From the NCBI GenBank assembly GCA_023374025.1, contig SIJG01000002.1, positions 3,045,626 through 3,109,625 of the forward strand: a stretch of DNA of 64,000 nucleotides, written 5' to 3'. The translations under genes were made by a program, and so were the position numbers. A model generated the notes under the pieces. The model did not search any database. It was not told the origin of the DNA and worked only from the letters and a program-made list of their open reading frames with translations. Numbering within the stretch: position 1 is the first letter of the stretch; every line of letters starts with the position of its first letter. The DNA comes from Heterodera schachtii (taxonomy: Eukaryota; Nematoda; Chromadorea; Rhabditida; Heteroderidae). Positions 51,003-61,900 of this stretch are shown here, piece by piece.

Positions 51003-54000
51003 TTAACTGTTTTTTTGAAAAAGAAGGATTTTTTCTTTTAATGTCATCAACCATAAACTCTTTGAATGAATCCCATAATCTGGCGGGATATTTTGGTCCA
51101 CAATGTACTAATATATTTACAAATAAAGTTCTTAAGCCTTTAGCATGTTTTCGAGAAAAATACGTGGCTTCTTCTAAACATTTGTGCCATTCCTCGTCGT
51201 CTCTCACCAACCCTCTAGCCAAACATGCCTTACCGAATGAATCATATTCAACTCCATTAACTGTCTTTAAATCTTTAAAACTTTTTCCATAAACATTTAG
51301 CAAAAGAAAACGCAAATAATATTTCTCAGTTTCAGATGGGTGTACTGGTACCATTCTACCAATTTTGTTTTGGTAACCTTGTCTTGGATATTTCCATTTT
51401 TTATCTTTTTTAACCCAAGTACAATATTTTGGCATATCAGTGTATTTAATTTCTTTATCAGGATTTTCTTGACAAAACTTAAAATAAGCAGTTAAGGTTG
51501 AATTTTTTAACAATGCCTCTTCGATTTCTTGATCAGTAGCATTTTTTCTATAAAAAACTCTTTGAGTGTTTTCTAAATGCACATCCAATTGATCAACTGA
51601 ATGGGATTTTCCTTGCATCGGAAATTTAAAGATTCTCCAACATGCTTCGCATGGACTTAAATACCGTGCCTCTAAATATTTAGCGACTTCGTCATAATTT
51701 AATATTTTTTTTGTGCCGTCTTCTCCAATTTGTACACATTCTATGGTTGCTGCGTCGTATCCCTTATATATATATTCATACAAATATTTAACAACTGAAA
51801 TATCCGTTACTCTTTCAACATTTATGTGTGCTCTAAACGTTTTACTCAAAAATGGGTTATATGGTACCACAAATTGATTTGACAGTTTTTGCCCTTTTCT
51901 ATATATATTACGTCCATTATCAGGCCTTTTATAAAGCGGATAACCGTCTTCATTTATAACAGTCATTTCTCGAAATTGTTTAGGAAATTTTTTGTTACAT
52001 TTTTTTTTTGTTTTGTTCCAACACAATGATTTTTCAGAACATGGTCCATGCATCATACAATTTGCTATAATTTCATAAAGTTCGGGATCTAGTTTTTCAT
52101 CAGGAATTTCAGCTGATATAAATTTATCAATATCTTCAGCATTATGCCATTTGTCTTTCGGATGTAAAGTTATTAAAAAATGCAAATGTGGGAGGCCTCT
52201 TTTTTGGTATTCAATAACCCAACAATACCCAATTACTTCACCAAATATTTTTTTATTAATAATTAAATCCAACAAATAATTCTTCTTAAGATTAAACACA
52301 CGCGTAACTATATCTGGTCTATCCGATGGACTTTGACCTTTAAAAAGACATTTTAAAATATCGGGATCATTAGGATTACATGTAAAAGTGACAAATAAAT
52401 CAGGTTTTCCTGTCTCATTTACTATTGTCATTGCATCCATAAAATGCTCATGCATATTTCTTGGTCCTCCAGTAAAAGAAGAAGGAAGAATAATTTTTTT
52501 TTGAATTTCTGCACCTGTTTTTGACGCACGTTTTTTTAGAAAATCTTCTACATTTGTATAGTTACTGCTACATATTTCTGCTTGATGTGTTCTAATATAC
52601 TCTAAACGGTCCCATTCTATTTTTGCTGCTTGGTCTACCACCCATTGTTGAAAAAGCTTTTTTGCATGAAAGTGAGGCATAAATTTTCCATTTTCTTTAA
52701 TAAATAATAAAAATTTTGTATAATCGCAAAGTGTAATTTTTTTTCCATTTAAGTCCTTCATTTCATAATTAAATCCTTCACTTGAAACTGGGTAAAGTAA
52801 TGGATAACACATTGGTTCAACGCATTTATCCAAAGGATATATTTCCCTTAAGTTTTTTTCACCCTTTGGGTAAACAACTATTTTAGCTGGTGGGATATCG
52901 TCATTCGCATCACAAACCATTACTGCACATACTTCATTAATATGCGGCAAATTGTATCTCCTTTGATCACAATTTTCCTTTAGACTAAAAAGCAATTTTA
53001 TCTGAGGCATTTTATTTCCTTCATTTTGACATTTTTCTTTTTCCTGCTCATAAACAGTTTTCATTAGTTTATATGATTGTGCAAATTTGTTATTTTCTCT
53101 AATAAATGCATCAATATATTTCATGATATTTACATCGCATCCCTCATTCATGTCACACCGAATGTCTATTGCTTCATCAGAATCAATAAAATACAGCTGC
53201 CCATTTGTTGGGATTTCGTGTTCATTGAGAGGGATTGCATTTGAATTAAATCTATGATAAATTTGGCCTTGTATTTTATAACACGGAGGCCCAGGCGTAG
53301 GAAATTTAAATTTAAAACAACTTATTGAAGCACATGCAAAAGCACTATTATAGCGCCGAATATTTGTTATATAATTTTTATAATAAGGATGTTTTGGATC
53401 AAAAAGGACCTTCAATTCTTCGGGGTATTGGTCGACTTTTTCTTCTAAGTTTAAAAGTTTGCCACCCTTACAACAGTTAACAAAACTCTTCTTATCACTT
53501 TGATTTTGTGTTAATTCTTCAGGGAAATGTAAAGAATTACACTCAGAGCAGATTACCTTAAATTGTCCTAATTCATAAAAAAATGCTTGATTTTGTTTTG
53601 CGGCAATACCGTATAATTGATCATAACCCATTTTACTCCGCTTTCTTGATGTTTCAACGTTTTGACTATGTGATTCTCTTGCAAATTCTAACTCTTCATT
53701 AGTCATATGTATTCTCTTTAACGTATACCTAATTCTATTTGCTTTTCTTTCACTCTCAACTTCTTCTTCAGTCATTTGAGCTCTTTTTTGACTAATTCTT
53801 TTTCTATTTGCTTCTCGTTCTTCTTCAATTCTGTTTTCTGTAATACTCATCATTTTCCTTTGTTTTGATTTTCTTTCGGCCATATAAGATTTACTCAGAA
53901 TGTTGGTGTTATAAGAAATATCAGTAAAATCATCTATCTCATCAAGATTTATTAACATATCACTGTCATTTTTTTCAGTTCTCTTGAAAAATGTTTCATT

Positions 54001-54141
54001 CCGCTTTTGATTACCGGAGCTTTGAACCGGTTCTATCACAACTTTTCCGCTTTTTTCGGGAGCTTTTAACCCGTCATTACATTGGAGAGCAGAAGAAGAG
54101 CAAGGAATATCAGAAAGAAATTTTTGTTTATTACGTACCAT
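50932..54141 (-). CDS. Helitron Rep/helicase, N-terminal 1,066 residues
   Basis: Replication initiator and start of the helicase of a Helitron. The N-terminal 160 residues are charged and contain repeated motifs of the type (R/K)RxSxxR(A/M)xM(T/N)xEExE. Around residue 640 is the Helitron-like N domain, with the HUH metal-binding motif GLPHLHFLI. The tyrosine-bearing motif KYLYEYIYKGYD is near residue 810. The frame runs through LLLNVYGKSF and PARLWDSFKEFM, then stops at ENF just after KSLT, where the sequence switches into an inverted segment. Otherwise uninterrupted, so the element was recently active or is well preserved. Confidence 0.9.
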   Translation of the reverse strand: MVRNKQKFLSDIPCSSSALQCNDGLKAPEKSGKVVIEPVQSSGNQKRNETFFKRTEKNDSDMLINLDEIDDFTDISYNTNILSKSYMAERKSKQRKMMSITENRIEEEREANRKRISQKRAQMTEEEVESERKANRIRYTLKRIHMTNEELEFARESHSQNVETSRKRSKMGYDQLYGIAAKQNQAFFYELGQFKVICSECNSLHFPEELTQNQSDKKSFVNCCKGGKLLNLEEKVDQYPEELKVLFDPKHPYYKNYITNIRRYNSAFACASISCFKFKFPTPGPPCYKIQGQIYHRFNSNAIPLNEHEIPTNGQLYFIDSDEAIDIRCDMNEGCDVNIMKYIDAFIRENNKFAQSYKLMKTVYEQEKEKCQNEGNKMPQIKLLFSLKENCDQRRYNLPHINEVCAVMVCDANDDIPPAKIVVYPKGEKNLREIYPLDKCVEPMCYPLLYPVSSEGFNYEMKDLNGKKITLCDYTKFLLFIKENGKFMPHFHAKKLFQQWVVDQAAKIEWDRLEYIRTHQAEICSSNYTNVEDFLKKRASKTGAEIQKKIILPSSFTGGPRNMHEHFMDAMTIVNETGKPDLFVTFTCNPNDPDILKCLFKGQSPSDRPDIVTRVFNLKKNYLLDLIINKKIFGEVIGYCWVIEYQKRGLPHLHFLITLHPKDKWHNAEDIDKFISAEIPDEKLDPELYEIIANCMMHGPCSEKSLCWNKTKKKCNKKFPKQFREMTVINEDGYPLYKRPDNGRNIYRKGQKLSNQFVVPYNPFLSKTFRAHINVERVTDISVVKYLYEYIYKGYDAATIECVQIGEDGTKKILNYDEVAKYLEARYLSPCEACWRIFKFPMQGKSHSVDQLDVHLENTQRVFYRKNATDQEIEEALLKNSTLTAYFKFCQENPDKEIKYTDMPKYCTWVKKDKKWKYPRQGYQNKIGRMVPVHPSETEKYYLRFLLLNVYGKSFKDLKTVNGVEYDSFGKACLARGLVRDDEEWHKCLEEATYFSRKHAKGLRTLFVNILVHCGPKYPARLWDSFKEFMVDDIKRKNPSFSKKQLTNIGLKLIDQCLRYYDKSLTENF

Positions 54142-55637
54142 TTTATCTAAAAAATATATTTTTTTAAAAACCGAGCTTAGAAAAAAGGTAAAAAGTTAAA
54201 AATGGGGAATAAAAATATGAAAATAGATAAAAAGTTAAAAATGGTGAATAGAAATGTAATAAGAAAAATAAAGAATAGGGGGGGGGGGGTAAGGGGTAAA
54301 TAAAACAACAAAAACCAACAAAAAATCATTGCAATTAAAAAATGACTGATCGATTTTTTCACGCCTTGCTGTTATGGATTTTTAACTCAAAAAAGATTGT
54401 CGACTCACAAAGATATGGTAAACAAAACCCTACACATTCGGTTTTTTAAATTAATCGCGCAAATTGTGGTTGGACGTCGTAAAAATTGATTGGAGACTAA
54501 AACTGTAGCAGAACTGCAAATGAATCCTAATAAATGAGAAAAGTTTTTTTAAATGGGAGTAAAAATTTTTTTTAAATAGAACTAATTACTTTTATAATTA
54601 TTTTCGATCAATTGGAAATCATTACAATACTTGAAAAAATCAAACCGGTAATAAAAAAAAACACGCCATTTCAAAAAAATTCGGCAGGAAGCCCAGTGAA
54701 CTAATCATGAATTAAATTACTTCAGAGATTTTATCATTTAATTGATTTTTGTTGAAATGATACTAAATCGACAAAAGCTTTTGATTGATCGCGAAAATTA
54801 TGATTGGTCACCTAAAAGTTGATTGAAAAAACTGCAGGAGAAATGCAACAAAAACTTGATTTGATTTCTTTATTTTTACCATTCGGAATATTGGAATAAT
54901 AATTCAATAATAAGAAAGAGAAATTAAATTTTTTTTTTATTTTACACATTCGAAAACCCATTAAATTAAAAATTAACTATAAATGATTTTGTTGTAGGAA
55001 AAGGAACCAAAAATTTGATTTGATTTCTTTATTTTTATCATTCAGAATAATGGAATAATAATTCAATAATAATAATAAGAAAGAGAAATCGAATTTATGG
55101 GACTTTGATTTCGTAAATGTTATTGACTTTAGTTATTTGGGCACAACTCATAACAATAACAATTCTCTTTACCCCTTTCATTCTCTCTTTGTTTTTGCAA
55201 ATACTTTCGCTTCGAAAAATAATCCATTCAAAGTGTGACATACATAGTCACACATCAAATTAGTATAGTTAATACTAACAAAATAAAATGTTGCTTTAAT
55301 TTTGCAAAAAATTTAGGCGCCTCAGAATTCCTTCTAAATTTGTTCTTGTTTAGTTGTTTCTGATAAAGCTGATAACGGCTAATTGTAAGACAAGCGAATA
55401 CGAATAAAAAAAGTATTTTTGGTTGCTAAATTTTATTAATAACATCCATTAAATCCATTTACAAATGCTAATGCCAAATTAAAATTGGATGATATTGGCC
55501 AACCCCATTTATCAACAATCTCCCCCACTCCTCTGTTCGTCTCATCACATGCTTTTCCTTTTGCCTTTCACATGCTTTTCCTTCCCCTGCCATTGTGCCA
55601 CATGCTTTTCCTCCCTTTGTCTCCCGTCTGACCGGCT
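54142..55637. other. AT-rich region upstream of the Helitron gene
   Basis: No gene seen. It holds diverged tandem copies: ATTTGATTTC(T)TTATTTTTA.CATTC blocks at about 54861-54925 and 55012-55088, and TTGATCGCG(A/C)AAATT blocks near 54455 and 54786. This is probably the 5' part of the Helitron plus flank. Confidence 0.5.
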
Positions 55638-58403
55638 TTATCTCCTCGCCGCCCCTTCCCACGGCCATCCCCGGCTTCTTCTCCTGCTGCTTGTGCTGCT
55701 CCGGCCGCCTCCCGTGGTCCTCCGCCGCCTCTCTTCTTCCGCCCGCGTCATCGCTTCAATCTCTTCCGCCACCCCTTTGGCATTTCTCTCAAATGCCAAT
55801 TTGGCCATAAATTGTTGCTTCATCGTCCCCCAAAAATGTTTGCCCATATTGGTCACTTCCGCCTTGTACACGTCCCGCATTCTGTCCAGGCATTCGTCAA
55901 CTTTCTGAATGTTTTTCGCGGCAGCCGATTTGTTTCGTTTTCGTTTTAGCAGCCAATTCAAGCCAAACGAAGTCGGCGCCGGCGGGGCAAAGCCATAAAT
56001 TTGGCGGAATTTGGACAAATAGGCCAACTTCTTGGCGAACACGCACATGTTCTTCAACATATTCTATAAAAAAAGAGTAAATGCCAATGCCAATTATTAT
56101 TTTTCTAAATTTTGGTAGGATTTGTTCGGGTTTTTCTCTAAAAATTGTAATTTTCTTGCGGTTTCTGACTTTAGGCTAACCCCGTGCCGGCCCCATCTCT
56201 TGCGGTTTGTCTCTGATTTGCTGTTGTTTCCCTTACCTCACTCACCTCCTTGTAAAGCGCGGCGCATGTCCCGTCAATTTGTGTCTGATTGCTTTTCGAT
56301 TCGTTCGCCTCCAATGGCACTTTGTTCAGTGCGTTCAGTGCCAATTGGAAGGTGCTTTTTCGGTTTGTGCCTTTTTCGTTCTCTTCCGCTTCCGCCACAA
56401 ACTTTTTGCAACTGTCCGCCAGCTGAGTGAACATTTGCTGCTGGGCCCAGTTTTTGTCCACCGCTTCGAATTGGTGGCGGACTGAAGGCAAAAAAGAACA
56501 AAATGCCAAAATAGACACACAAATTTGGAGGCAACAAAGAATGGGCAAAATTGGGAAACGGAGGGGGGGGGGGGTAAGGAAAACTCGAGAATTTCAAGAA
56601 ACTTACAGGAAAATGTTCAGAAGTTCGATGGGGGGAGGAGGGTTACGGTAGATACAGACCTACAGGCATAGTGATACCTACAGCAGGTCTTTTTTTTCAA
56701 AAATATGCCCGGAATGATGGCCCAATAAAATTCCGTCCGGGTGCATCTCCGAACCCAGACACAGGCCCTGAATTTTCAAATTAAAGGTCTTAAATAGTTG
56801 CGAAATTTATTACTCGAAACCCTTTCTCTCTTTTGATACCCCTTCTATTTTTTAAAAATTTTAATTTTTCTGACATTTGATTTGGCCCAGTGCCATTTGG
56901 ACGTCGTCCGCCAACTTTTGGATTTCCAATTCGGCATTTCGTCCCGCAAATCCCCATCCAATTTCATAGGCCACTTCCATCTTTTTCAGCATTTCACTCG
57001 CCTCAGTGATGAATTTGTATTCCATGTTGACCTGCCTCTTCAGTTCAACAAAATAATGCTTCACAAATGCAAATTTTTTGCCAAAATCGCAAAAAAGGGA
57101 CTGAAAAAGCGAAAATTTTGGGATAGGGCGGAAATTAGAAATTAATTGACTATATATAATAAGCTTTTGAAAGAAATTGGGCCCAGCCACCCCAAACATA
57201 TGAACGGAATTGGCCGATTGGAAGTGATGAAACTGATTGGCCAGCCTTTGATCATTCAAAATTTAAGAAACCTATTTAGCATGTAAATTGGCGAAAAAAT
57301 TATAACCATCTTATTTTAATAGAAACCAAGTCCAATTAATTAATTAATTAATTAATCACTTTAATTTACTTTTGATATTTCCTATTTTAAATCAGAATCA
57401 TGTTTTCCAATTTCTTTTCATTGCAAATTTGTGAGGATTTGCATTGTTTCAGCTTCTATTAACTTACTTTGTTATTGTCCGTGAATCTTTGGGTATTTTG
57501 CCTATTCAAATCCCAAATAGACAATTGAATGAATACCATAAAAGCAAAGATCCAAAAAAATTGAGGATGAAAAATTTGTCAGTTAGTTAGTGATAGACTC
57601 ATAAAAAAGAGGAAAATCCCCAAAATTTGTCCATTCCTTGATCAGTTTCTTATTTTAGGATAAAACTTTTTCCATTCCCTGATCAGTTTGATTTCACTCC
57701 CGTTTTTGGAATGCATAAAAGTGAAGCGCAGTTCCCGGCCCGATCAGACGCGGCAAATGCCTTTTGATCACTCATGCGAAGGCACTGATCGATCGATCAC
57801 TTTTGTTATCAGTAATTAGTGATCGGAAGGGACAACAGACCCCGCTTTTGGCTTAACCCTTTCCATGATCATGATCAAAATCATCCGTGTGTCACTGTAC
57901 TTCGGGCCGTAACATTAGCTGAATTGTGCCATTTTGCCGTACCACGGGCGATTCCTCCGACATTTGGCAACTGTTCTCAATTTGCTGGTAATTTTTTGAC
58001 GTATTTATGCGCAACACTTTGTTCAGAACGGCGTGGAAATCGACCCACAAATATTTGAACTCGCCCAGATAATTTTTAAATGCCGGATGGGCTTCCTAAT
58101 GCAACCAAAATTAGAAAAAAGAAAAAAATTTTTTGGCATACCGTTTCGAGGCCCGAAATGATTTTGATGTATGGCCGAGCTTCGACCATTTTTCTGTATT
58201 CATACAAACAGTCTTCAACAATTTTCAGCGCAACTTCACTGACAATCGGTGAAAAAGTGAGTTGGGCTGAGAATTTCAAAATTATTTTTAAAATTATTTA
58301 AAAAATAATCTTTTAAATAGGTTTTAAATTAATTATTTGCATAATTACCGAAAACATTTGAGGCACAGAAAAGAAAAGTGCTAACAATCAGCAGAAAAAA
58401 CAT
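55638..58403 (-). CDS. Secreted two-repeat protein, paralogue 2 (about 406 aa)
   Basis: Six exons join in phase: 58349-58403, 58142-58266, 57943-58095, 56875-57100, 56246-56481 (or to 56237 with a second donor) and 55638-56063. Exon 1 is a signal peptide (MFFLLIVSTFLFCASNVF). Exon by exon it matches the gene at 35829-37993: FSPIVSEVALKIVEDCLYEY, EFKYLWVDFHAVLNKVL, SLFCDFGKKFAFVKHYF, KNWAQQQMFTQLADSCKKF with DGTCAALY, and KNMCVFAKKLAYL. All intron phases are identical. The C-terminus here is extended by a TTGGGRSSTSSRRRSR tail rich in basic and serine residues. The exon 5 end has two possible donors (GTGAGT and GTAAGG), both phase-neutral. Sequence divergence is high for a pair 20 kb apart, so the duplication is old or evolves fast. 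Function unknown; secretion predicted. Confidence 0.83.
57478..57524 (-). repeat. Solo inverted fragment of the 42-46 kb satellite
   Basis: TCCGTGAATCTTTGGGT...TTGCCTATTCAAATCCCAAA is the reverse complement of the satellite segment GTCTATTTGGGATTTGAATA through the AAAGATTCACGGA part. It lies in intron 3 of the secreted-protein gene, more than 10 kb from the array and in opposite orientation. Confidence 0.8.
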
Positions 58404-58930
58404 TTTGTAAATAATATCAAAAAATTATTTAAAAGAATAAATAAATAAATGTTAAAAAAATTACTGATTTAACAAAAAATGAAAATATTTTCAACAATTT
58501 TTATAATATTTTTTTATTTGAATATTAAATCGATTTCCAAAACGATTGACGTTTTCTTCCGCGCACGCTTTCCGCCCCTCGCCGCCACCACCCCCTCACT
58601 GATTTACGCAAATTATTATACAAAAATTAAAAAATGCCAAAGCATGCGCTTCCGCCAAAAAAAGCAATCGCAAAAAAATGCAAAAAATGAATTTGGATAA
58701 ATTGGCCAATTAATCGAAGAATAAAATTCCAATTTTTAAATTAAAACTAATATTTTGCCAATTTTCATTCTCAATGTTACATCAGTCAACACATTTTATT
58801 TATTTATTTAATTTATTTCGATATTTTTTCAAATTTTTTGTATTTTATTTTAAAAAATTGGCATTTCTTTTTCCGTCAAGTTTTTTAAAATTTATTCCAA
58901 TATTTAATAATTATTTTGTCTGAATATAAT

Positions 58931-61900
58931 TTAGTCCGTTTTCGATCGCCGCGTCGTCGACCCGCCGCCCACCGTCCGCGTGCTCGACCCGCCGCTTGAC
59001 GTCGTCGCGGTGGCCGACGCGTGCGGCGGCGACGACGCGGCAAAGGGCGCGGCGCCGGCGGTTTGCCGAATTTTGTCCACAATTTGTTCCAACTGTTGGC
59101 ATCTGTTTTGGTTGCTCATTTCATTTTAATTTGTTTCTCCCGCTTCTGCGCTCACTCTTCCGTTTGTCGGCCGATTTGGTGGCGCGCCCTTTGCGCATTT
59201 TGCCGGTACTTTTCCAAAAATTCGCCCAAAAGTTCGGCCAACCGATGGACCCGCGAATCTTTGACGTGCAACTGAAATTCCAATTTTTTAATTTTAATTT
59301 TGAAATTTAATTTTTAATTTCCGTTTTTCCCCTCTCTTTTTTACCCTTTGTCGGAGTTCGTTCAGCGTTTCCTCCAGCGCGCCCTTCTCCTCTCTGAGCC
59401 CTTTATTCTCACTGGCCATCATTTGGGACATGCTTTGCACCGCCTCCAACTCGCGTTGGACGCGCAGTCGCGCGGAGCCTAAGGGGGCGGTGGGGGGAGA
59501 GATTTAAAATAATAATTATTTTTATTTTTTAATTTGTTTTTTAATTAAAATGCCATTGATTGATTAAAATTCAGTTGATTTGTTTTACCGCGCTGTTCCT
59601 CTTCAATTTGTCGCTCTTTAAGCTGAATTTCATAAATATTTAAAGAAAAAAAACTGGTGAAAATAAAGCATTTTATTAGCCGATTTCATTTAAAAATTCT
59701 CTGGCCACGCCTATCGGCATTACCGAACCCGAATTAAATTATTTTTTGGACGATAAACAAAAAAAAAATGCCGTCGGTTTGTGCCTTCCAATGCCGAGAA
59801 TTTTCTGGTTAGGCTCTAAGTGCATGACATCATCAACATGATAAATAAATGCCCACTTTTGTGCCGAGTGTCCGCACCGTTTCCTGCTCCTTGGCCAGCC
59901 TTTCCCTGGCCAATTCCATCTCGGCATTGGCAAGTTCGGCATTTTGTTGGGTCTCAAATTTGGCGATTGACTCAATTAATTAAGCCAAAATATTCGCTAA
60001 TTGTTGTTGGTCACCTCCATCAGTTTTGTCTCCAATTTGCTTCTCTCCTCCTGCTCCATGCGTTGTTGTGCCAACATTTCGCGCTGATTTCGCTGCTCCT
60101 CTTCGACAAGTCGACTTTTGGCCCTTTCCAATTCCATCTGAAACATTTTGCCAAAATGTTTTTTTTTTTTTCAAATTTTCCCTCTTTTTACGTTCATTGT
60201 CTCTTCCCGTGCGCGGGTGGCGTCCAATTCGCGGCTCAGTTCGTCCACCTGTCGTTGCAATCGCTGCACACTCCGTTCTCTGTCCGTCTCCAATTGGCGA
60301 CTTTCGCGCGTCCGATCGGCCAAAGTTGTCTTTAAAATTATAAAGGCGCATTTTTTCAAAATTTTTTGACTAATTTTGATCATTGATTGATTTATTGAGT
60401 GCCTAATTGCCTTAGTTAATGGATCATTATTAGTTTAGTTTAACTGCCTGATTAATGAATCATTGATTTAATTGCCTGATTGGCCTACTTTTTAATTATA
60501 AAGTGATTTAATCTTCGTTGATTGAGTGCCTTGCCTAATCGCTTTGATTAATTGGTCATTGAGCTATGCATTGCCTAATAGTTGTTAATTGGTTCATTAA
60601 TTAATTGATTGCCTGCAGTGCGTTCATTTGTTTGAGCGTCGCTTTCAGTCGCACATTCGCTTCGTCTCTTTGCTCTTCCAATGCCATCATTTTGGCCTCC
60701 TGTTCTGCCAATTTTGGCGTCAGTTCGTCCAGTCGTCGCTGCAATTCCGCGTTTTCCACCAAAAGTGCGCGTTTTTCTCCATGCGCTCTTTCTTACAAAT
60801 TAGCATTTAAAAAAGGAAAATGAATCGGAAATGTCTCTGAGTTTTTCGGGGTTTCTGTCTCGACTCTTTAGGGGGTCAATTGTCGGTCTCTGTCTCTACT
60901 CTTGGGGGTCATTTGTCGGTCTCTGTCTCGACTCTTTAGGGGGTCAATTGTCGGTCTCTGTCTCGACTCTTTTGGGGGTCAATTGTCGGTCTCTGTCTCG
61001 TCTCTTTAGGGGGTCAATTGTCAGTCTCTGTCTCGACTCTTTTGGGGGTCAATTGTCGGTCTCTGTCTCGACTCTTTTGGGGGTCAATTGTCGGTCTCTG
61101 TCTCGACTTTAGGGGTAATTTGTCGGTCTCTGTCTCGTCTCTTTAGGGGGTCAATTGTCAGTCTCTGTCTCGACTCTTTTGGGGGTCAATTGTCGGTCTC
61201 TGTCTCGACTCTTTTGGGGGTCAATTATCGGTCTCTGTCTCGACTTTAGGGGTAATTTGTCGGTCTCTGTCTCGTCTCTTTAGGGGGTCAATTGTCAGTC
61301 TCTGTCTCGACTCTTTAGGGGGTCAATTGTCAGTCTCTGTCTCGACTCTTTTGGGGGTCAATTGTCGGTCTCTGTCTCGACTTTAGGGGTAATTTGTCGG
61401 TCTCTGTCTCGTCTCTTTAGGGGGTCAATTGTCGGTCTCTGTCTCGACTCTTTAGGGGGTCAATTGTCAGTCTCTGTCTCGACTCTTAGGGGGTCAATTA
61501 TCGGTCTCTGTATCGACTCTTTAGGGGGTCAATTGTCGGTCTCTGTCTCGTCTCTTTAGGGGGTCAATTGTCAGTCTCTGTCTCGACTCTTAGGGGGTCA
61601 ATTATCGGTCTCTGTCTCGACTCTTTTGGGGGTCAATTGTCGGTCTCTGTCTCGACTTTAGGGGTAATTTGTCGGTCTCTGTCTCGTCTCTTTAGGGGGT
61701 CAATTGTCAGTCTCTGTCTCGACTCTTTTGGGGGTCAATTGTCGGTCTCTGTCTCGACTCTTTTGGGGGTCAATTGTCGGTCTCTGTCTCGACTTTAGGG
61801 GTAATTTGTCGGTCTCTGTCTCGTCTCTTTAGGGGGTCAATTGTCAGTCTCTGTCTCGACTCTTTAGGGGGTCAATTGTCAGTCTCTGTCTCGACTCTTT

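Larger units (their letters stand above)
48753..54141 (-). mobile_element. Helitron with Rep-helicase gene, internally rearranged
   Basis: Rolling-circle transposon gene on the minus strand. Its parts are split by an inverted block, listed separately. The sequence of the element outside the gene is AT-rich. I could not fix the 5' TC or 3' CTRR ends. Confidence 0.85.

Noticed and set aside
49003..51292. ORFs opposite the helicase parts (for example at 49672-49971 and 50561-50857)
   Set aside because: Exact antisense shadows of the helicase frames, duplicated because the block itself is duplicated in inverse orientation.
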